In this document: positions 56,313 to 64,000 of the stretch, piece after piece | Layout: every line of letters begins with the position of its first letter | Numbering within the stretch: position 1 is the stretch's first letter | Assembly: GCF_949628265.1 (NCBI RefSeq) | Contig: NC_088788.1 | Coordinates: forward strand, 1,240,001 to 1,304,000 | Reading direction: 5' to 3' | DNA: 64,000 nt | DNA from: Cloeon dipterum | Taxonomy: Eukaryota > Arthropoda > Insecta > Ephemeroptera > Baetidae | The notes under the pieces: generated by a model | The model's database searches: none | The model's input: the letters and a program-made list of their open reading frames with translations, nothing else | What the model was told of the DNA's origin: nothing | Program-made: the position numbers and the translations under genes

Positions 56313-59300
56313 ATGAATAATTCCACCCTGGAGCTGTTCTACCCGAAGGAAGCGTCCATTTTCGCTTCAGTTTGCGCCGCCCTCTTCGCAATCATCGGAG
56401 TCGCAGGTAATTTTATCAAATACTCAAATAGATTTTATGGAAAACGAGTGTGAGTGTTTCTAAAATTAAAATTTACATTTACTCGTCTCGGGCGGCGCGC
56501 GTGACTAACACTCGGACTGTTAAGTGAGACGCTCTCTAGTCATCGGCGTTTTAATTTTCTTTTTTGCCCGGCGTGACTTAAGTGAGCGCGAGACTACTTA
56601 AAACACACACACACGCATCCAGCATCCAGAGCAGACGCCACGCGGTCCTTGAAAAAACATGTGAGAAAAACATGATAACAGCAACGGGGGCTGGTTTGCG
56701 ATCTAAATTGTTTCCCGCCGGAAAAATTATTTTTTTTGCGGTTAAATCGGATAGCTTGACAAATTCGCCCATTTAGAAGCTGCGCAGTAAGCTTATGTGC
56801 ATCTTACGCATGCGCAGTATGTTCAGATCGCTTGTAAATCTCACAGGGAGGCTGAAACTCATCTCTGCGCATGCGTGACCCAAATCAAAACCTTCTGCGC
56901 AGTCGCAATTCCCACCGGGGGCAGAGTGGCGATCTGAGTGGGTTTCCCGCCGGTCAGAATTCAAAATGGCGTCGAAATAATGGAGGCCAATCAGGAGACA
57001 GTCCAGCGGGCAATCAAAAGCGTCAAAAAAGGGGGCGTGCCGACCTAATTACTTCATTCCCGCGTATTTTGTTAAATTTCCATTAGCCTGATGTGCCATC
57101 TAACGGATGATTCGCCAATTACCACGCTAATCAGCTGTTTCTAAATAAATAACAACAAAAATATTCAAATTTCCCGCCGTACTCCGTACTCTACCAGACG
57201 CCATGTCTGCGCGTCGCGTGAATCCGGGCCCCGTTTGATAACAGAAAGGCAGACTTGTCCGTTTTATTTTAGTGATCTGCTCACTCTGCGTTTTTCAGGC
57301 AATTTGGTTACCGTGGTGGCCCTTCTGCGCAGTTCCAAACTGCGGCAGCACGCGACCACGGCCTTCGTGGTGAGTCTGTGCTTCTCCGACCTGCTCTTCT
57401 GCGCCATCAACCTGCCGATGACCGCCGCGCGCTTTTGGCACCGCGGCTGGGTCTTCGGCGACACCCTCTGCAGGCTCTTCCCTTTCTTCTTTTACGGCAA
57501 TGTCGCCGTCTCCCTCCTCAGCATGGTCGCAATCACCATCAACAGGTGAGAAAAAATATATTTCTCGAGGGGAAATTTCTCGTAAGGTTAGATTTAATTT
57601 AATAGTGCAGAAAAAATTAATAAAACTTGTCTTCAAATTTTCGAAAGTTCAAAATCAAGTTGAACAATAAATATAGGAGGTATTTTTTTAATTTTAAATA
57701 TTTAAACCTTTTCCTTTATGACATAAATTTTTGGAAATAAAACGCAAATGCGATGCATTGGGTTTTTTCCCGGAAAAAATGCTCGTTTTTGTGTCCTCGA
57801 AATAACTCTCTAATTTTCCGAAGGTACATCCTGATCGCTTGCAACGGAATGTACGATTTGTTTTACTCGCGTTGGTGCATCGTGCTGCAGATCGTGTTCG
57901 CGTGGGCGTTCAGCTTTTCGATAATGGTGCCGCCGCTGGTGGACGCGTGGGGCACCCTGGGCTACCACGCTCCCACCTTCTCCTGCACCATCCTGCGCAA
58001 GGACGGCGGCTCGCCCAAGAAGTTCCTCTTCGTCTTCGGCTTCTTGCTGCCGTGCGTCGTCATCATCCTCTCCTACGGATGCATCTACTCCAAGGTCAAA
58101 TGCAGCAGGAAAAAACTGCAGGCGCACAAGTGAGTTTCCTTAATTTGATCAGAGAATATTTAAAGACGGTCTGTGACGAAGTTTCTGAGCCCACCAATCG
58201 ATTCCTGAGGGTCGAATTAGGTAAAGTGGACGTTTTTTCCGAGAAAAACGTCCAACGCGATGTGCGAACTTTTTTTCCCGCCAAAACAACATATGCGAGA
58301 AGTGCGCATGGCGCATGCGTGAGAGCTGGTTTGAGCACTTGTAGAGAGACCGCAGCTGTACGAATGAATTCTTTGTCATATCTAGCCACGAATGACGCAT
58401 GCGCACTTCTCGCTTTCTTATTGTTTTGGCGGGAAAAAAGTTCGCACGTCGCTCTGCACTTTTTTAACGGAAAAAACATCCCCCATACCTAATTCGACCC
58501 TCAGGAATCGATTGGTGGGCTCAAAAGCTTCGTAAAATACGGTCTTTAGAGAAAAAAATATGTTTCTGACCGTAAGAAATGTATAGATTTATGTTAAAAA
58601 TGCAACGGCGGCAGTTTAAAATGGAATATTGACATTTGACACCTTTCATGCTATATTTCTTGCACGTGTTCGATAAAATAACAGTATAATAATTCTTTCT
58701 CTTGTCCCCAGTCCGATCTGCAAAGAGCAGCGCGCGAAAAAGGTGCCCAGTCAGCAGCAGTCGCAGCAGAAACGCGACGACATTCGTCTCACGAGAATGA
58801 TGCTGACCATCTTCTGCTGCTTTTTGCTCTGCTTCTTGCCCCTGATGATTGTCAACGTCGCCGACGATGCAGTAAGCTTTTATTTTAGAACTGCAGTGTA
58901 TACCGAAGGCACAAACAAAGTAGCACCTTCCTAGAAAAGACCTCAATCACTCAAAAGTCTACTCTTACGTGGCTTTGTAATTTTTTTTAATTTCTGGATT
59001 GGCATTTTACTCAAATTAAATTTACGAGTAGATTTTATATAAATAAATAAGGTAAATTCATGCTGAAATTCACACCATTGATCAGACTTGATTAAATAAA
59101 AAGTTTAATAAAAATGGCGGGAATTTTCGAGACATTTTTGGCGAATTTTGAGAAAATATTGTTTTAATTCATTTTGGGTTGGTTTGATTTTAAAATTAAA
59201 GTATGCGTTGAACTCCTCTTATCAAGCCCGATCGATTGAACCCTAAATTCGAGGTCATAGGTCAAGGTCAAAGGTCATTAAGGGTCATTTTTGATAATTT

Positions 59301-59927
59301 TCGGGTGTTTTGGGGGATTTTGGGAATTTTATAAGTCCGAAACGCCCCAAAAATGTGGTCTCTGGGTCCGTATGAGCTTGTGTGAAAATGTCAAGGTGGT
59401 TTTTGGCTTCATTTTTGAGAAATTTAATTTTAAATTTCAAAAAACCCAAATTTTTCAATTTTTACTAATGTTTGAAATTCCAAATCTTGGATTCCAACCA
59501 TCAGAAATGCCTAAACTACCCACCATTTGACTTTTATTGACCTGCCCTAATTAGTTAAATATATTTTAGGGTGCTCACCCCATCCCCTGTTGAATATAAA
59601 ATAAATTAAAACCTCTCTAAGATGAACTAGCAATTTAATTCACATTTTCAGATCAGGAAGCCGATATTGCACATGCTGGCATCGATTTTGGCGTGGGCGT
59701 CGAGCGTGATCAACCCTTTCATCTACGCGGTGAGCAACCGGCAGTACCGGCAAGCGTACCGGGCGCTGCTGTGCCCGTGGAAAAGAGTCGGACCGCCGGG
59801 CCACACGCAACAGCGGCGCAGCTCGCGCTCCGACTCGCGGAAAACGTGCGTCTCTGAGATGCTGCCGCACTTCAACGCCGCCGCGGATAAAGTCAAAATC
59901 CAGTCGGTCGACCTAAACCAAAGATGA
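56313..59927 (+). CDS. Rhodopsin-class GPCR, moody/Tre1-like
   Basis: Coding exons: 56313-56406, 57299-57545, 57824-58129, 58712-58871, 59652-59927; 360 residues, all GT-AG and in frame. The N-terminus is short with one N-glycosylation site (NNST). Seven hydrophobic segments follow. Helix 1 ends GNLVTVVALL; helix 2 holds LCFSDLLFCAINLP; helix 3 ends in NRY (113-115) where most class A receptors have DRY; helix 6 is MLTIFCCFLLCFLPL; helix 7 has NPFIY (290-294). NRY is known of Tre1, and moody is its close relative. In Drosophila, moody works in blood-brain barrier glia and Tre1 in germ-cell migration. I cannot choose between the two; moody-like is my preference. AATAAA is at 60252-60257. Introns hold family D, A and E repeats. 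Confidence 0.88.
56790..57145 (+). repeat. Dispersed repeat, family D, copy 2
   Basis: Same family as 24905-25260 in opposite orientation. It carries two TGCGCATGCG-type sites near 56809 and 56866 and TTTCCCGCCGG near 56942. It ends with GCTAATCAGCTGTTTC. It lies in the first coding intron of the GPCR gene. Confidence 0.87.
58164..58545. repeat. Fold-back element, family A, copy 6
   Basis: Preceded by TTTAA. Begins AGACGGTCTGTGACGAAG and ends CGTAAAATACGGTCTTTA. It carries TTTTCCCGCCAAAA near 58273 and TTTTGGCGGGAAAAAA near 58424, with GCGCATGCG-type sites near 58312 and 58395. It lies in intron 3 of the GPCR. Confidence 0.88.
59200..59625. repeat. Dispersed repeat, family E, in the last GPCR intron
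   Basis: CTTATCAAGCCCGATCGATTGAACCC..., GGTCATAGGTCAAGGTCAAAGGTCATTAAGG and CCAACCATCAGAAATGCCTAAACTACCCACCATTTG are the inverse of motifs at 37840-37925 and 60430-60470. Confidence 0.65.
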
Positions 59928-61778
59928 AAAATCAAAGATTTAGAGTTTTAGTTTTATCTGTTGATCTCTATGTGTAATCGCAATATATGTTTTTGTGCCA
60001 TTCTTGAAATTAAAAGTAGGAAAAAAATATCTAACTTAGAATAAATATCGCAGCTGTTCAGGTTATGAAAATTGTAAATAGATGTAATTTGTTTTTATCA
60101 TCGACTATATCTTGCAGACCAGAGACGATTTGCAAATATTTTAAGGTATAGAATATGTAATTTGTGCTTATTATAGCTTATTTGCATAATCAACTATGCA
60201 CGCCAAATATTAATCATATCAAAAGTACTGCAAGCTTATATATAAGCCTATAATAAACGAAAGCTTTATACCAGTGAAAATTATTTGCTTTTTTATTAAA
60301 ATGATAAAAAAGTAAAAAAGTGAAAATTTAAAATATTCTCTCATTTGTCCGCTCAAGGGATGGATAGGGGTTGGGGGTGAGCACCCTTAAAACCTTTCAG
60401 ATCATTAGAGGAGGTCAAGCCAAGTCGAATGGTGGGTAGTTTTTGCATTTCTGACAATTAGAGACAGAGATTTGGAGTTAGCAAAACTTGCAATAACACA
60501 AATTTTTTCGACTTTTTGGTATTTTGCAATCTCCAAATCTCGAGTTCTAAGCATCAGAATTGCAAAAACTACCCATCGTTAGACTCGTCTTGACCTCCTC
60601 TGACCAACTGAAGGGTTTAGGGGGTGTCTACTCTCCTGCCCCGGTCGCTAAAATATTTTTAAAACTGCGGAAAATGCTTTTGAGTACATTTTTACTACAG
60701 CAAAATTACCAAGCTGTTGAAAAGGGATTAGAATTAGCACCTCCTAAACACTTTGGCTGTTTAGTGGGGGTTAAGACAAGTCTAACGGGGGTATTTTTTG
60801 TAATTCTGGTAGTTAGAACTCGAGATTTGGAATTGCGAAAGTAACAAAATTGGAATATTTTATATTTTTCGTGTTTTTTGGGTTTTTTGCACCTCTAGAT
60901 CTCGGGTTCTAAGCATCAGAACTACAAAAACTACCCACCATTAGACACATCTTAATCTACCCTAAATAGTTAAAGGGTTTAAGGGGCGATAATCCTCCAC
61001 CCTTCTCAACCCCCTTGGAAAAAATATCGCAGCAAAATGAACTCTAAAGCATTTATCCTTGGGGATGATTTAAAATATTTTAACAATTAGAGGGCGGGAT
61101 GAAGCACCCCAAAAACCCTTTAGCTGGTTGAGGAAGGTCAATACGAGCTCAACGGTGGGTATTTTTTTTTAATTCTGTTGGTTAGAATCCGAGATTTGGC
61201 GATTTAAACATTTGCAAAAATTGTAAAATTAGGGTTTTTCGAAATTTAAAATTAAATTTCTCAAAACTGAAGCCAAAATCCACCTTGAAATTTTTACAAA
61301 GGGTCACACGGACCCTAAAACCACTTTTTAGGGGCGTTTCGGAATTTTTAAAATCTAAAAAAACCACCCGACAATTCATTCGATCGGGCTTGACGAGAGG
61401 AATATAAAGAACACACATTAACTTTCAAATAGCAACAACTGTAAATAAATTATTACACTCCAACATTCGCCAAAATGTTCCATAAAAATTTATAATTATT
61501 TTATGTATAACCTTTAGGGTTGAAACTGATCTAAGAATTGTATTTCATCACGTTATGTTGACATCGCCAAAGCTGTAGAAGGATTTACCGCATAACTACC
61601 GAATATTTTTGTTTCATTAGAAGCATGCCATGAATTTCCGCTCGAATGCCCTCGGCCTCATTAAATGCAGAGCGGGTGGTGAGGGGGCGCGCACCCACAC
61701 CTGTCCCACTCCCCCTTCGCAGTCAGCACGCACCCGACCGATACGACCTGCTGGCTTCCTGAGTTACTCGGGACGAAA
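59928..61778. other. Intergenic DNA, mostly family E repeat (60340-61430)
   Basis: After the GPCR polyadenylation signal come at least four family E units in alternating orientation (GAGGAGGTCAAGCCAAGTCG; TTAGACTCGTCTTGACCTCC; GTTAAGACAAGTCTAACGG; TTAGACACATCTTAATC). 61440-61778 shows no gene and should hold the Rab promoter. Confidence 0.65.
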
Positions 61779-63623
61779 ATGTCGACCATCCGAGTGGTCG
61801 ACGTCGAGCGGTCGCCGATTCGCGTCATGATGCAGGCCGAGGCTGTGCCGGACCGCACGCTGGCCTGCTTTCCTGTGGCCTTCAGGAACGATGCGTCTCC
61901 TTATTCCGGCCAGAAGGACTTTAGCAAAGAGGTGCGCGCGGCGTGCCGCGACATCCACCGCCTACCACGCTTGGCCAAAGTCGTCTTCATCGGCGACTGC
62001 GGCGTCGGCAAAACCTGCCTCATCAACAGGTAAATCTGAATTAATTTGTTTTAAATTTAATCGTTTGCCTAACAATAATTTTTATCCCTTTGGTAAAATA
62101 TTTTTAAACCCTACTAATTATTCCCAAACTGTACGTCATGTCAAATTCTTCTTATAAAACTTCAAAGAAGCCAAAAACTCCATCCTCCTTCTTAATGTGA
62201 CTTTCCTACCCCTTTCAACCCCCTGTTAATAACCATTTTCCAGATTTTGCAAGCGAATCTTCGACTGCAATTACAAGATGACGATCGGCGTGGACTTTGA
62301 GGTGGAACGTTTCGACATAATTGGAGTTCCATTCAGCCTTCAAATGCAAGTCAAAACTTTTTAAACCTGATTTTATTTATTTATTTATTTATTTTTCGCG
62401 CAGGTGGGACACGGCTGGCCAGGAGAGGTTCCGCTCCATCGCCACCTCTTACTACAGGGGAGCCAACGGTGCGCGTTCGCATTCAATTTAACCGAGTTGA
62501 AATCATTTAAAAGTCCCGTTTCAGCTCTGGTATTGGTTTTCGACATGACCGACCTTGAAACTCTTAAGAACAGCCGCCAGTGGATGAACGAGGCCATGGC
62601 TGCAAACTGGCATGGACCAAAACCACTTGTTTTTCTAGTCGGAACAAAAAAGGACTTGCTATTAAAAACGGTAAATACAAATAAATACAGTTTTTATTCA
62701 TTTCTTTCGTAAAAGCTGAATTATTGATTTCAAAGTTCGTCCTTGACGTAGTTTCTGAGCACACCAATCGATTCCTGAGGGTCGAATTAGGTAAATTGGG
62801 CGTTTTTCTGACCAAAAAGTGCAAAAAACTTTTTTCCCGCCAAAACAATATGAATGCGAGAAGTGCGCATGCGTCAGAACTAGTTTGAGCACTTGCAGAC
62901 GAGACTGCCTGTACGAATGACTTCTTTGTCAGATCCAGCCAGCTCTCACGCATGCGCACTACTCGCATTCATATTGTTTTGGCGGGAAAAAAAGTTTTTT
63001 GAACTTTTTGGTCAGAAAAAACGCCCACTTTACCTAATTCGACCCTCAGGAATCGATTGGTGTGCTCGGAAACCTCGTCAAAGACGCGGTCTTTTAAGTA
63101 GGCATTCATTTTCAAAAGGAAACAATAGTCAAGGGTCGTTGACAGCTCTTTTTACTCGCTCCAGATGGGGCATAAAATACGGCTCTCCTGCCATTGTTGT
63201 CTTTATTTTAACGTCAAGATAATGTTACAAAGGACAAAATGCAACACACACCACACGTGTAGGGCAGATGTGATTTTTTTTTGTTCCGCATTTTAGGAGC
63301 CATCTATAAAGTTGGTGGAGGCGAAGGCGGCGCAAATGTCTCGAGAGCTGGGCGCCGAGTTGTGGCTTTTGTCTTCCTGTACAGGTGACAATGTGCTCGA
63401 CTTCTTCTTCCGATTGGCCGCCCTCAACTTCGACAGATCCATTTCGAGGGAACTCGAAATGATTACCGCCAGGGAGACAAAATTTGGCTTCGATTTAGTC
63501 AGTACGTTTGATCCAAAAAGTGCATTGCTGGGGAAATTTAATTTATTTATTTTTAATTCAGGTCCAAAGAGGCTGGAGAAACCAAAGCCGACGACAAGCA
63601 GGAGCTCGAACAACTGCTGTTGA
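61779..63623 (+). CDS. Rab34/Rab36-like small GTPase
   Basis: Coding exons: 61779-62029, 62244-62345, 62404-62468, 62525-62670, 63297-63501, 63562-63623; 276 residues, in frame. An N-terminal extension of about 65 residues precedes the GTPase fold, as in Rab34/36. P-loop GDCGVGKT (72-79), switch II WDTAGQERF (from 119), TKKD (180-183) where most GTPases have NKxD, and SSC (214-216). TIGVDFEVERF and FFFRLAAL are subfamily marks, and Rab34/36 also show the KKD variant. The C-terminus NNCC is a double-cysteine prenylation site. The family works at Golgi, lysosome positioning and, for Rab34, ciliogenesis. The second intron starts with GC (62346) instead of GT. AATAAA at 63666-63671 ends the transcript. 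Confidence 0.93.
62731..63093. repeat. Fold-back element, family A, copy 7
   Basis: Begins near TTCGTCCTTGACGTAG and ends CGTCAAAGACGCGGTCTTTTAA. It keeps TTTTTCCCGCCAAAA near 62831 and TTTTGGCGGGAAAAAA near 62978, plus GCGCATGCG-type sites near 62865 and 62948, though the neighbouring GACGTGCG segment has been lost from both arms. It lies in intron 4 of the Rab gene. Confidence 0.87.
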
Positions 63624-63665
63624 ATTTGAGAATGTGACCAATTGATTTAAAAGGTGCAAGAACAA

Positions 63666-63671
63666 AATAAA
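63666..63671 (+). terminator. Polyadenylation signal of the Rab gene
   Basis: AATAAA 43 bp after the stop codon, at the usual distance for a short insect 3'UTR. Confidence 0.6.
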
Positions 63672-63714
63672 ATAATTAAGTAGGCACGAGAAAATTTTTG
63701 TATTAATTACAACC

Positions 63715-64000
63715 CTCTAAAATCAATAAAAATCTACCCTAAAAATCCTTTGGCTGTCTAGGGGAGGTTAAGACGAGTCGAATGAAGTGCGGTTTTTGTA
63801 ATTCTGACTGTTAGAGCTTGAGATATGGCAATTTAAAAGTTGGCAAAAAAAATGAAAAATTTAATTTTTTGGTAATATTGCGAAGGCCAAATCTCGGGTT
63901 CTAACTATCAGAATTGTAAAAACTACCCACAGTTCGACTCATCTCAACCTCCCCTAGACAGCAAATGGGATTTGGGGGTGATCAACCCTCATCCCCCTTC
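63715..64000. repeat. Dispersed repeat, family E, cut by the window edge
   Basis: GTCTAGGGGAGGTTAAGACGAGTCGAATG at about 63758 and its inverse CGACTCATCTCAACCTCCCCTAGAC at about 63935, with GGGTGATCAACCCTCATCCCC at the edge; the same units as at 51690-52600. Confidence 0.75.

Noticed and set aside
58096-58492. Open frames on both strands around 58096-58492
   Set aside because: They run from a GPCR exon's antisense or wrong frame into the fold-back repeat; the same peptides recur in every family A copy.

Overview
This window is nuclear DNA from an arthropod, most likely an insect. It is AT-rich between genes. Its genes are split by short GT-AG introns and carry ordinary animal splice signals. 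Several products belong to families best known from insects: a LIM-containing RASSF protein, a CG9801-type PP2C-like protein and a moody/Tre1-type receptor. I cannot name the species. About 90% of the non-coding DNA I could interpret is repeats, mostly fold-back (inverted-repeat) elements.

Layout. 1-2215: array of a 143-bp satellite with higher-order structure, cut by the window edge. 2216-5950: non-coding, with a 385-bp fold-back element and a 1.1-kb imperfect palindrome. 6243-10096 (-): secreted phospholipase B-like esterase, 7 exons. 10100-14740: non-coding, with dispersed repeats. 14745-20235: complete, apparently young Ty3/Gypsy retrotransposon of CsRn1 type, with a likely -1 frameshift signal at the gag stop. 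20240-30400: long gene-poor stretch with fold-back elements, candidate promoters and one possible isolated exon. 30432-34274 (-): Rassf (LIM-RA-SARAH). 34738-38928 (+): CG9801-type PP2C-like protein, divergent from Rassf across about 460 bp. 39745-43894 (-): BOD1/BOD1L-like (Shg1 domain) protein. 45607-52811 (+): PLP-dependent cysteine sulfinate/aspartate decarboxylase. 56313-59927 (+): moody/Tre1-like GPCR. 61779-63623 (+): Rab34/36-like GTPase. 63715-64000: dispersed repeat running off the edge.

The six single-copy cellular genes downstream plus the phospholipase are unrelated housekeeping or signalling genes; there is no operon-like or pathway logic. I rebuilt each coding region exon by exon; every junction keeps frame and every model ends at a stop. 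What links the loci is the repeat load: at least six families of fold-back elements sit in the introns of all seven genes. The most striking family (seven copies) carries a pair of E2F-like TTTGGCGGGAA sites and, in most copies, NRF1-like GCGCATGCG sites in its arms. A second family, often built as two hairpins in tandem, carries paired NF-Y-like CCAAT boxes. I found no tRNA, rRNA, CRISPR array or bacterial-type operon.
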